From: Acytostelium subglobosum LB1
Lineage: Eukaryota; Evosea; Eumycetozoa; Acytosteliales; Acytosteliaceae
Assembly (NCBI RefSeq): GCF_000787575.1
Contig: NW_012236519.1
Location: 248,001-312,000, forward strand
DNA length: 64,000 nucleotides
Direction of reading: 5' to 3'
Position numbers and translations under genes: made by a program. The notes under the pieces are model-generated. The model was not told where the DNA came from and made no database searches. It saw nothing but the letters and a program-made list of their open reading frames with translations. Shown in pieces: positions 46,901-55,757 of this stretch. Each line of letters starts with the position of its first letter. The first letter of the stretch is position 1.

Positions 46901-47986
46901 GATCATATCATCTTACCGTAGTGCCGATGCTACCAAGATCCTGGGCATTGTGCGAGTGTACAAGTCTAGCAAGATCAACCCACTCACTGTGGACGATGAC
47001 ATCCAAGTTTGGGCCTACCATCAGGATGGTATCACAGTCTACGACCCGAAGCAACCCTATAAGCCACTCAAAGTGATCAAGACTAATGTTGGATCAATGT
47101 TTGATGATGGCAAGTCTGTGTTCTGCACTGGCAAAGAGAAGAATGTACAGGTCATCAAGGTGTTTAGCAAGACGGTAAGTCTCAAAAGTGGACTCGGGGA
47201 GTCGTTAGCGCGAGTATGAATAGATCCTGACCCTGGACCATCACATAATCATTTAGAAGTTGAAGTGTAAGAAGACTATATCACTGGCCAACAGAATGGC
47301 GGTCACTCTCGACAGCTACCCAATCACATCGATGTGCTTGGTGAAGGGAGTCACATCGGGCGTGCGATGCTGGATGGGCAATGAAACGCGGACATCTGTT
47401 TGTCTATGATCATCCAAACTATGCTACGTCGTCGGCATGTGTGGCCAGCGACACGACCACTCACATTGGACCGATACACACGATCAAGAAGCTTGGCCGA
47501 TACATATGGGTGGCGAGCGAGCGAACGCTGAGCATCTACGGCAGTTCCAGCACGGGCGTGCAGATTGCGCCTCAGAAGAAGTACGACAATGTGACGGCAC
47601 GCGTCATGAGCCTGGCGCTGCACGAACGACTGGTGTACGCGCCCTGCTGGGATGGCTCCATCCTGGTGTTTGACAAGGACACGCTGCAGTGCGTGCACCA
47701 CTTTGTCAAGAAGCACTCGTCCGATCCCATTAGCTTCATCGTCTCTGTCAAGACATCGTTGTTCACATCAGAGTTGTGGGTATCTGGTTGGGACAAACGT
47801 ATAGCCGTCTATACATTAACTTCATCAGACAGCACATCCGATCATCATCATACACACATTCAAGGAGTGTCAGCATCATCATTCGATGACAACATAATCT
47901 ACACCATCACTCATCCCAATTTACTACCATCGTCGTCCAACCATACCAACTCCTCTTCTTCTTCCACAATGACTGCACAGTCATAA
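40941..47986 (+). CDS. Roco-family protein kinase with RasGAP-like N-terminus and WD-like C-terminus
   Basis: Exons 40941-41278, 41363-45712, 45772-46006, 46071-47174 and 47257-47986; about 2250 residues. The N-terminal 400 residues resemble RasGAP (LIALLDEHFIELLRVYI, RVFFTKLVCPILANL, KRLCVELSRVISDIVENGG). A Roc-like region (about 964-1180) starts at LKLCFLGDENPDKYALFNMF, followed by COR (LADLLFLSPAWLSKLLATVF). The kinase (about 1510-1790) has all key residues: GSGSFATV, VAIKKL, VIHRDLKSANIL, KVSDFGL and WLAPE, tyrosine-kinase-like as usual for Rocos. The tail has WD-type blades (WCGCADGSVTVINVHTK, VYAPCWDGSILVFD). In the last exon the frame shifts by one base near 47375-47381 (CWMGN then KRGHLFVYDHPN), either a sequencing error or a real break. 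Leucine-rich repeats are absent. Which Roco orthologue it is I cannot say. Confidence 0.85.
41300..41312. repeat. 13-bp intron motif copy in Roco intron 1
   Basis: TGGGATCATTCCA, the reverse complement of TGGAATGATCCCA, inside the 84-base first intron (41279-41362). Confidence 0.65.
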
Positions 47987-48211
47987 CAGCTGCTGTCAAT
48001 ACATGTATATATATTATACTCATTCATTCTCCAAGTCTTTGTCATTGTCTAATTAGGTTGCCAAATTGGGTCTCCGCCGGACAAGGAAGGGTTGTAGCCG
48101 CGGAAACTGAGTTACCAAAAGGGGTGTCGCGCAAGGTGACCTTGAGCACTTCAACAAACAAAGTTCATTCAATCATTTATCCAATTAACATAATCATACA
48201 CATACATATAC

Positions 48212-50308
48212 ATGGATAACATACCTTATTATGCGATCAATAATGTATTTACATTGTTGTTAAGAGGAACAGATTATAATAATAATGACACTCCTAATGC
48301 TAAAGATAATGATGATAGAGAGAGGGGAGCGTTGGATGTATTGTGTCTGGGACTCACATCTAAACGTTTATATAGTATAATGTGTACATTATGTAATAAT
48401 ATCAATCAACCTCGATCGGCACAGATGATCGTAGGTGAGAGCATTGAACAACATCGACAACAATATCAACAGCAACAGCAACAACATCATCAGGAACCAC
48501 TGCATCCTGACATTGGACAGCTGCTACTCGCTCAGAACTTGCATCATCAGCAATTGGAACAACAACAACAACATCAACAACAGTGGGAGAATGGATTGCC
48601 TCCGGTCGAGCAGCAGGATGCGCCACTCGATCACGTGTATGATATGCTGCGCCGCGTGAAGCTACAAGTGCAACTGCAACAGAGACAGCAGCGACAGATT
48701 CAGATACAGCAGCAAGTACTCAATCAGGTGCTGATGCAGGTGAAGCTGCAGCTGAAGCTAGAGTTGGTGTATCGGCTTCAGCCTTCCCAGATTGTGTATC
48801 TGACCAAGACAGCGGGCGCAGAGAATGAGTACGTCAAGCACGATTCATTGCCTCCAAACATATCAGCATTAACATTTGGACCGGGCTACGACCAACCGAT
48901 TGTGCCTGGCACCTTTGGAGAGTCGCCCTCATTCATATCATTGGATTGTTCATTGAGATATAATCAACCGATCGCGCCACACTCCTTGCCAACGTCGCTC
49001 ACCTCATTGACGATGGGCGAGATGTTCAACCTCCCACTCGAGCCAGACACGTTTCCAAACTCGTTGATCACATTGAAGTTTGGTTATTACTACAACAAAC
49101 CACTGCAGCCCTCTTGCCTTCCATTATCACTGCGTACACTGCGCTTTGGAACCATGTTCAACTGTCCTATCATGCCCACAGACCTGCCGCAAACACTACA
49201 ATCACTCGAGTTGGGCTTCTATTTCAACCATCCTCTGCAACCCAATGCCCTGCCTGACTCACTTACATGGCTGAAGTTTGGAACAATGTTCAATCAACCA
49301 GTTGACGCGATACTGCCCATGGCACTCAAGACATTGTCGATGGGACCATGCTTCATGTACCCACTGACACTCAAACGACAGATTGCCATAACATCACTTG
49401 AACTCACATCGACTGTGCACTGCTCGATCAAGATTGAATCAATGCCACCTACACTCCAATCTCTAAAGTTGCATCCCGTCAGCGTTGAGACACTTCCAAT
49501 GTCGATCACCGAGTTAACATTGGGCGAGTTCTTTGACGGGCGCTTTGAAACGCTCATCGGACATTGTTTGCCAACATCATCAGTGACCTCACTAAAGTTT
49601 GGAGATGTGTTCAATCAGGAGATACCAGCAGGCAGGCTACCAACGGCACTTAAACGATTGATATTTGGCAACAACTTCAATCAAGAGATCGCGCAAGACT
49701 CTCTCCCAGAGACCCTGACTGAGCTGGAGTTTGGTCTAAAGTTCAACAAGCCATTGAGCAACCTTCCACCCAGTCTCTGCAAGTTGACTTTGTCCACATT
49801 CAACAGTATGCAACCAAACACGTTGCCTCAATCACTCAAACAACTGCTAGTCATCCAACCATTCACCGTGAGCGTCAGTGATCCGGACAGTCCCAGCCAT
49901 CATCCAAGATACCTAATCAAGAGTGGAGAATCAATTGTGGAACCATTCAGTAACAGTTTGGACTGGTTCACCTTTGGTGTGCTGGTTGGCAACAGGTCAA
50001 GACAACAAGTGATCAAACAGATGTTGGTCGACTATCCCAATGTGACAAACTTTCGCGCCAACCTCTATTCAGCCAACTCACTGCCGCCTCCAACAATGCT
50101 AATGAATATGGTCGTGTACATACGTAGGACAGCACCCGAGTTCCGAGGGCAATCAGAACACAACAGATGCAGGAGAGCATGGTGTCGAGTCACTGGAGCA
50201 ACAGGTACAAGTTCAAATATCAATCATCTCCCAGATAATATCAACTTTTATTCAATCGATATTCCTGATGATACCAATAATAATGATACCCAGTCAGTGA
50301 CCATTTGA
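48212..50308 (+). CDS. FNIP-repeat protein 1 of the cluster (Gln-rich)
   Basis: Intronless, 698 residues. The N-terminus (MDNIPYYAINNVFTLLL ... LDVLCLGLTSKRLYSIM) is F-box-like as in many dictyostelid FNIP proteins. Residues about 75-190 are a Gln/His-rich insert with coiled-coil character, absent from the other five copies. From about residue 215 there are some fifteen FNIP repeats of about 22 residues, with the pattern FN.PI.P..LP.SL..L.FG. The C-terminal 150 residues (from about 550) form the FNIP-family tail that includes RANLYSANSLPPP and VVYIRRTAP. No membrane helix. A role as substrate receptor in SCF ubiquitin ligases is a family-based guess. First and most divergent member of a six-gene row. 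Confidence 0.9.
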   Translation: MDNIPYYAINNVFTLLLRGTDYNNNDTPNAKDNDDRERGALDVLCLGLTSKRLYSIMCTLCNNINQPRSAQMIVGESIEQHRQQYQQQQQQHHQEPLHPDIGQLLLAQNLHHQQLEQQQQHQQQWENGLPPVEQQDAPLDHVYDMLRRVKLQVQLQQRQQRQIQIQQQVLNQVLMQVKLQLKLELVYRLQPSQIVYLTKTAGAENEYVKHDSLPPNISALTFGPGYDQPIVPGTFGESPSFISLDCSLRYNQPIAPHSLPTSLTSLTMGEMFNLPLEPDTFPNSLITLKFGYYYNKPLQPSCLPLSLRTLRFGTMFNCPIMPTDLPQTLQSLELGFYFNHPLQPNALPDSLTWLKFGTMFNQPVDAILPMALKTLSMGPCFMYPLTLKRQIAITSLELTSTVHCSIKIESMPPTLQSLKLHPVSVETLPMSITELTLGEFFDGRFETLIGHCLPTSSVTSLKFGDVFNQEIPAGRLPTALKRLIFGNNFNQEIAQDSLPETLTELEFGLKFNKPLSNLPPSLCKLTLSTFNSMQPNTLPQSLKQLLVIQPFTVSVSDPDSPSHHPRYLIKSGESIVEPFSNSLDWFTFGVLVGNRSRQQVIKQMLVDYPNVTNFRANLYSANSLPPPTMLMNMVVYIRRTAPEFRGQSEHNRCRRAWCRVTGATGTSSNINHLPDNINFYSIDIPDDTNNNDTQSVTI

Positions 50309-50409
50309 TGACGACGAATCAAAATCATGTGACTTGATCACTTTGTCGCCATCCCACTACCATTCATTCATTCATTCATTCATTCATTAACTCAACAAGA
50401 TACACAGAC

Positions 50410-51897
50410 ATGAGTAGAAGTAGTAGTAATAGTAGTTGTATTAGTTCTGATGATAGGAAATCAATGATGTGTATCCCTAGCATTGTGATGAACATTGTGT
50501 TTGACATGTTGAAGGATATTCCTTTGGATGTGATGTGCTTGGGTCTCAGCTGCAAGAGGTTCAGACACCTCTCTTTACAAATGATCAGTTCAATCAATAA
50601 TGAGAACAATAGGTTATTACAACAGGTTGAAGCTCCTTACATGCATGGCTGGATCAAAGACAATGATGACAGAAGCAGATATAAAGACCAGAAATTTGAC
50701 CTATCTATCAAGTACCTTTGGTCACTTCCATCATTGATTACAACATTGGTGTTTAACGATCGATTTAATGTGGAGTTGTGGCCTGGTGACCTGCCACCAT
50801 GTCTAATGACTCTAGTGTTTGGCGCATACTATAATCAACCTATCAAGCCCCAAACTCTTCCAAGCTCACTCAAGAACTTGATATTTGGCTATACTTACGA
50901 TCAATCATTGGAAGGTGTGTTGCCACCAGAGTTGACGTACCTGTCAATAGATATCCAATCGAATAGCCCTGTTGAACGACCTTGGCTGCACCCTTCACTC
51001 ACATCATTAATCATTGACAAAATCTATGTAATCCGTCAACTGGAAGGATTGGAGACGACGACACTTACATCTCTGACATTTGGCTCACAATTTAATATGA
51101 AGATCCCGACTAGGGTCCTGCCACCAACACTTCTATCACTGAACCTTGGCAACAACTTTGAGAAGCAGATTATCAAAAACTCTCTTCCAACATCCTTGAC
51201 ATCATTGACCTTGGGCTCTGGATTCAATCACCCACTTGACAATATACCATCAAGTGTTCATACATTGACCGTGAATGACTTATGCTATGAGTTGCCTCCA
51301 TCAATAAGACACTTGACACTTCTAAAGTGGATATACTTCAAATGCTCAACAACAGGATATACCGTCGACCTCAATTGGATCAAGATACCAGCCAATCGCC
51401 CTCTATCCTCATTGACCTTGCAAGTTGGAATATCTTCGAAACATAGAGATAGCCTTCATGCCAACATCAATTGCGTGGCCCAACGGGTATTGTCATCCTA
51501 TCCAATCCAAACCTTACATTTCAATTGTCTTTTCATTAACTTTGAACTTGTAAAGTATGAGAGAACATACTCATCATTCCGGAAAGAGTACATTGATTGG
51601 ACACCTCCAAACATGACACGTGGGAGGACAATGACATCGTATGGCTTCAGGACTGACTACAAACATAATAATCTATTATGTGTTAAAGTGGCACGTCATC
51701 AGTTTGTTCAATACCTTCCAGGATTGAAAGGAGACACTGAGATGCTATTCTTGGATAGAGATAAAACATACTACCAATCATCTCGCTCAAGAAATATGTC
51801 AAAGTCAATGATCTTACTTGTGATGGCCTGTATGATATATTGGATACTATTAATTCGAGTACCAAGGAACTGGAATCATTTAAGAAAATCCCAATAA
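50410..51897 (+). CDS. FNIP-repeat protein 2 with C-terminal membrane segment
   Basis: Intronless, 495 residues. Starts MSRSSSNSSCISSDD and reaches an F-box-like block IVMNIVFDMLKDIPLDVMCLGLSCKRF. About eight FNIP repeats follow (LWPGDLPPCLMTLVFGAYYN, IKPQTLPSSLKNLIFG). The C-terminus has a hydrophobic helix (SMILLVMACMIYWILLI) and a basic tail, so it is probably tail-anchored. Its N-terminal half is nearly identical at the DNA level to gene 3 (52001), for example the segment around 50474-50560 against 52015-52110, indicating a recent local duplication. It lies 100 bases after gene 1. Confidence 0.88.
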   Translation: MSRSSSNSSCISSDDRKSMMCIPSIVMNIVFDMLKDIPLDVMCLGLSCKRFRHLSLQMISSINNENNRLLQQVEAPYMHGWIKDNDDRSRYKDQKFDLSIKYLWSLPSLITTLVFNDRFNVELWPGDLPPCLMTLVFGAYYNQPIKPQTLPSSLKNLIFGYTYDQSLEGVLPPELTYLSIDIQSNSPVERPWLHPSLTSLIIDKIYVIRQLEGLETTTLTSLTFGSQFNMKIPTRVLPPTLLSLNLGNNFEKQIIKNSLPTSLTSLTLGSGFNHPLDNIPSSVHTLTVNDLCYELPPSIRHLTLLKWIYFKCSTTGYTVDLNWIKIPANRPLSSLTLQVGISSKHRDSLHANINCVAQRVLSSYPIQTLHFNCLFINFELVKYERTYSSFRKEYIDWTPPNMTRGRTMTSYGFRTDYKHNNLLCVKVARHQFVQYLPGLKGDTEMLFLDRDKTYYQSSRSRNMSKSMILLVMACMIYWILLIRVPRNWNHLRKSQ

Positions 51898-52000
51898 ATC
51901 AATTAAAACAGTGATCGATCACATCAATCCAATCATGTGACTCCAAACACCACTCTTATTCAGCAACTACAATAGATAAGATAGATATATATATACAATC

Positions 52001-53440
52001 ATGAGTACATCAATGATGTGTATGCCTAGCATTGTGATGAACATTGTGTTTGACATGTTGAAGGATGATCCTTTGGATGTGATGTGCTTGGGTCTCAGCT
52101 GCAAGAGGTTCAGATTGATTTCTTTGCAAACGATCAGTCCAATCAACAGTGAGAACAATAGATTGTTGCAACAAGTTGAAGCTCCTAGCATGCATGGATG
52201 GCTGGAGAATGATAGATACAAATCGAGAAAGTCTGATCCATCGTCACCATTCCTTCACACTCTTCCAACATCGCTCACTACATTGGTGTTTGACGATGGC
52301 TATAATCAATCTTTGAAGCCAGGTGACTTGCCGCCATGCCTAATCACTATAGTGTTTGGAACATGCTTCAATCAACCAATCTTGCCCAACACTCTACCCA
52401 TCTCACTCAAGAACTTGGTATTTGGTTATCTATTCAAACAGTCTTTGAGAGGGCTGTTGCCACCTGCATTGACATACCTGTCAATCAAGAAAGACCATAT
52501 ACACAATAATGAACGACCTTGGCTCCACCCTTCACTCACATCATTGTCCATTGACAACATCTATGATTTAGATGAACTGGCTGGGCTGGAGATGATGTCA
52601 CTCACTTCACTTACATTTGGTTACAACTTTGATCGAGTTGTCCCACCTGGAATCCTGCCGCCGACACTTAGATCACTGACCTTTGGCAACAACTTTGAAC
52701 AGATGATCATGAAGGACTCACTTCCATCATCCTTGACATCACTGACCTTTGGCCCAAGATTCCGTCACTCACTTAAATACATACCATCAAGTGTTCATAC
52801 ATTGACCTTGGAGAAGATATACGATAATGAATTGCCTGCATCAATTAGACACTTGGGACTACTTAAAGAGATATATATTGAGTCTTCTCCATCAAAAAAT
52901 AATGTAGACCTCACATGGATCAAGGTACCAGCCGACCGGAAACTGTCCTCATTGACATTGCATGTTTGGTCAATTGACGATAGAGGGAATCATCGTGACA
53001 ATATCAATGGATTGGTCCACCGCGTAATGTCAACCTACCAAATCGAAACATTACATGTGAGTTGTCCTCAGCTCCACTTCTTCCGTCATACTTCAAATTT
53101 TAGAGGAAAGTATGTTCGACCATTTGGTTCTTTCAGGATTGAGCGAGGTCAACAACCCGTGGATGGACCAATTACAGAAAAGACGACACCAACTGGCAGG
53201 ACGAACATTCTGACCAAAGTATATGCATTATCAGTTAAGGTGGAACACTTCAAGTTCGATGAGTGTCTTCCAGATATGATTGGAAACATAGACATGCGAT
53301 ACAAGGATATAACTGATCAATGTGTTGATCCTCATATAGCCACAAGACCTTTGTGGATGACAATAGTCATCCCTGTAATGGTATCCATTATTTTTTTGGT
53401 CGTATTCAATCGATTAGCTCGGCTATTCACAACACAATAA
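52001..53440 (+). CDS. FNIP-repeat protein 3 with C-terminal membrane segment
   Basis: Intronless, 479 residues; sister of gene 2. F-box-like block IVMNIVFDMLKDDPLDVMCLGLSCKRF, then repeats including LKPGDLPPCLITIVFGTCFN, ILPNTLPISLKNLVFG and VPPGILPPTLRSLTFGNNFE. The tail RPLWMTIVIPVMVSIIFLVVFNRL is a likely membrane anchor followed by ARLFTTQ. It lacks the Ser-rich first ten residues of gene 2. The 103-base gap to gene 2 leaves little room for a promoter, so regulatory sequence may lie within the preceding gene or transcription may be shared; the latter would be unusual here. Confidence 0.88.
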   Translation: MSTSMMCMPSIVMNIVFDMLKDDPLDVMCLGLSCKRFRLISLQTISPINSENNRLLQQVEAPSMHGWLENDRYKSRKSDPSSPFLHTLPTSLTTLVFDDGYNQSLKPGDLPPCLITIVFGTCFNQPILPNTLPISLKNLVFGYLFKQSLRGLLPPALTYLSIKKDHIHNNERPWLHPSLTSLSIDNIYDLDELAGLEMMSLTSLTFGYNFDRVVPPGILPPTLRSLTFGNNFEQMIMKDSLPSSLTSLTFGPRFRHSLKYIPSSVHTLTLEKIYDNELPASIRHLGLLKEIYIESSPSKNNVDLTWIKVPADRKLSSLTLHVWSIDDRGNHRDNINGLVHRVMSTYQIETLHVSCPQLHFFRHTSNFRGKYVRPFGSFRIERGQQPVDGPITEKTTPTGRTNILTKVYALSVKVEHFKFDECLPDMIGNIDMRYKDITDQCVDPHIATRPLWMTIVIPVMVSIIFLVVFNRLARLFTTQ

Positions 53441-53536
53441 TCATACTATCAATGAATCAATACAAATTAAGTCCATTTTATTTAAAAGAGGAATGTGATG
53501 ATAGTTATTTGTAGGTGAAGAAAGAATGATTTCCAA

Positions 53537-53734
53537 CTATTGCGAGAGCCATTGGTTCATATACCAATTTAGTATTTGCACTGATCGGATGTTATTGTAT
53601 TTCCATATCTTATCCTTGATCTTGACCTCGATACTCAGGATTCGGCTGGAGTCCAAATCAAAGGTAACCTCAACCAGAAGTGATTCTGTAATTGATGGTA
53701 TACCAGTCAGCTCAAACTGGTAGAGGAAGTTTTT
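53537..53734 (-). pseudogene. Isolated HSP70 substrate-binding-domain fragment
   Basis: On the minus strand, a 65-residue frame begins just after an AG acceptor-like site (GATCAG at 53740-53735) with KNFLYQFELTGIP, then LLVEVTFDLDSSRILSIEVK. This matches the strongly conserved HSP70 beta-sandwich segment (LG.F.L.GIPPAPRG.P.IEVTFDID.NGIL.V...DK). No ATPase domain, no upstream exon with the rest of the domain and no lid are seen; only about 100 bases separate it from the next gene, so it is almost certainly a relic or a transposed fragment. Conserved PAPRG is degraded to SITES, and it ends at a TAG. It could be a tiny expressed gene, but that is unlikely. Confidence 0.75.
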
Positions 53735-53836
53735 CTGATCATTAGTTCACGAACATACATACATACATACATACAGAGAGATATACTACTCACTCACTTA
53801 CATACTTTATGATACATACCTATATTGTTTAGTAGT

Positions 53837-55630
53837 ATGGATAAACTCTCATCGTACATTATCAACTATTTGATAAAGATTATAAGACAACAGCAGGATG
53901 ATGAAGATAGATGTTTGATTGATCTGTTGTGTCTTGGTCTTTCCTGCAAGAGACTATTCGAGATAATGATTGTCGCACTACGTAAAAGCAATCAAACACG
54001 TTTGGAATATATGACTGATGGTGATAGTGAGGAGGTGCCAATGGTACATGAAGGCTATCAAACCTGGTTGAAACTCAAATCATCATCAAGGCCTGCTTTC
54101 GGGACCAGAGCAGCGCGTTCAGATCGCAAATACATCCAACATTCAACACCGCCAACGAATGCTTCAACACTATATCTCGAGCCAAACCTAAACAATCCCC
54201 TCAACAACTATCCACTCCAATCACTGCATTCAATCACCTCAATGGTCTGTGGTCGAATGTTCAATCAGGTCATCACCAAGGACTCACTTCCACCCTCACT
54301 CACATCATTAAAGCTTGGAACAAAGTTCAACCAACAGATTGTCCCAGGATCATTGCCTAGCACATTAGTGTCGTTGCAATTCGGCATAAACTTCAATCAA
54401 CCATTCAAACCTGGTTCTCTACCTGACTCTCTCACAAGTTTAGTGCTGGGAACAAAATTCAATCAACCTCTTACAGACTCGATCTTGCCCTCCTCACTAC
54501 AATCACTTGTCCTTGGTGTCTACTTTAAACAAACCATCAACACAAACATACTTCCATTGTCTCTGACGTCATTAACTATTGGTACACTCTTCAATCAACC
54601 ATTAGATCATTCGCTGCCGCCTGGCCTTCGAACATTGAAGCTTGGAAGGGAATTCGCCCAAGTGTTGACACGACTCGACTCCATCGTCACACTTCAGATA
54701 TCATTCAAAGCCTTCAGGATGATTGATATCAAGAACTATCCTCGCTCACTCAGATCATTATCATTGATTGGCCAAACACTACCATTGCCCGCCCTACCCG
54801 ACTCTCTCACAAAGTTGAACTTTGTTGAGCTCGCCAACGTGCCCGTTCAACAATTGGTTGGCAATGCAATGTTGAGCTCATCACTGACCTCATTGTCATT
54901 GAGAGATAACTTCAATCAGGAGATACCGCCACTGGTATTGCCAATGAACCTCAAGACCCTGGTGATGGGTGACAACTTCAATGAATCCCTACCAACCGAT
55001 GATCTTGGATCACTTACTTCCATATCGTTTGGAATATTGTACAATCGACCATTGGCTGACATACCTCCGAGTGTGACATCATTGTCACTGTCAAGCTTGT
55101 ATGATTATCAAGTCATCCCTGGTCATGTCACACATCTACGGTTGACTGCAGCACATGTCATCAAAGAGCGGAAGGGTCAATCAAGCTCAATCCTACTGCC
55201 ACGTATCAACAATGTATTGGGATCAATCAATTTATGGATTGAGGTTGACTCATATGATTGTCCAAAGCAACCAATTATCAAGTTGTTGTTGTCATTATAT
55301 CCAAACACAAGGAACATACATGTCCAGCTTGGTACGACATTCATTCAACCGATTGAGATTCTACACATCAGGAGAACAACATCAGGTAGTCCCGTACAAC
55401 CGGGTCATGCATGGTGCCAAGTTCAACATTTATTCTGTGGAAAAGGAGAGAATGTGTTACTACATCCTATCGTCAATGATGACAGTCCAAGCTCCAACAA
55501 AAAGGATTTGACAAAGAGGATAGGATGGACTGATGATCAATCTCAAGATGATGGCAATCAATGGTGGCTGAAAGGATTGGCAATCACTTCACTTGCCTTC
55601 ATTCTTGGACATTGGATTACCAAAAAATAG
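53837..55630 (+). CDS. FNIP-repeat protein 4 with C-terminal membrane segment
   Basis: Intronless, 597 residues from the first ATG at 53837 (MDKLSSYIINYLIKIIRQQQ). The F-box-like block is RCLIDLLCLGLSCKRLFEIMI. Following a shared 40-residue insert (WLKLKSSSRPAFGTRAARSD) there are about fifteen FNIP repeats (FNQQIVPGSLPSTLVSLQFG, FNQPFKPGSLPDSLTSLVLG). The C-terminal FNIP tail includes NTRNIHVQLGTTFIQPIEIL and LHIRRTT. The last 20 residues (WLKGLAITSLAFILGHWITKK) form a possible tail anchor. Founder-like member of the second subfamily (genes 4-6), distinct from genes 2-3. Confidence 0.9.
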   Translation: MDKLSSYIINYLIKIIRQQQDDEDRCLIDLLCLGLSCKRLFEIMIVALRKSNQTRLEYMTDGDSEEVPMVHEGYQTWLKLKSSSRPAFGTRAARSDRKYIQHSTPPTNASTLYLEPNLNNPLNNYPLQSLHSITSMVCGRMFNQVITKDSLPPSLTSLKLGTKFNQQIVPGSLPSTLVSLQFGINFNQPFKPGSLPDSLTSLVLGTKFNQPLTDSILPSSLQSLVLGVYFKQTINTNILPLSLTSLTIGTLFNQPLDHSLPPGLRTLKLGREFAQVLTRLDSIVTLQISFKAFRMIDIKNYPRSLRSLSLIGQTLPLPALPDSLTKLNFVELANVPVQQLVGNAMLSSSLTSLSLRDNFNQEIPPLVLPMNLKTLVMGDNFNESLPTDDLGSLTSISFGILYNRPLADIPPSVTSLSLSSLYDYQVIPGHVTHLRLTAAHVIKERKGQSSSILLPRINNVLGSINLWIEVDSYDCPKQPIIKLLLSLYPNTRNIHVQLGTTFIQPIEILHIRRTTSGSPVQPGHAWCQVQHLFCGKGENVLLHPIVNDDSPSSNKKDLTKRIGWTDDQSQDDGNQWWLKGLAITSLAFILGHWITKK

Positions 55631-55757
55631 GTCGCTTTTGAAATAAAATGATCATTTTGATCCAAGTTTTATCATTCATACAAGTGTTGTACAACTACAA
55701 AGAGATACATACCCATCACATAATATTATACATATCATTCAAACTAAAAGATTGGGA

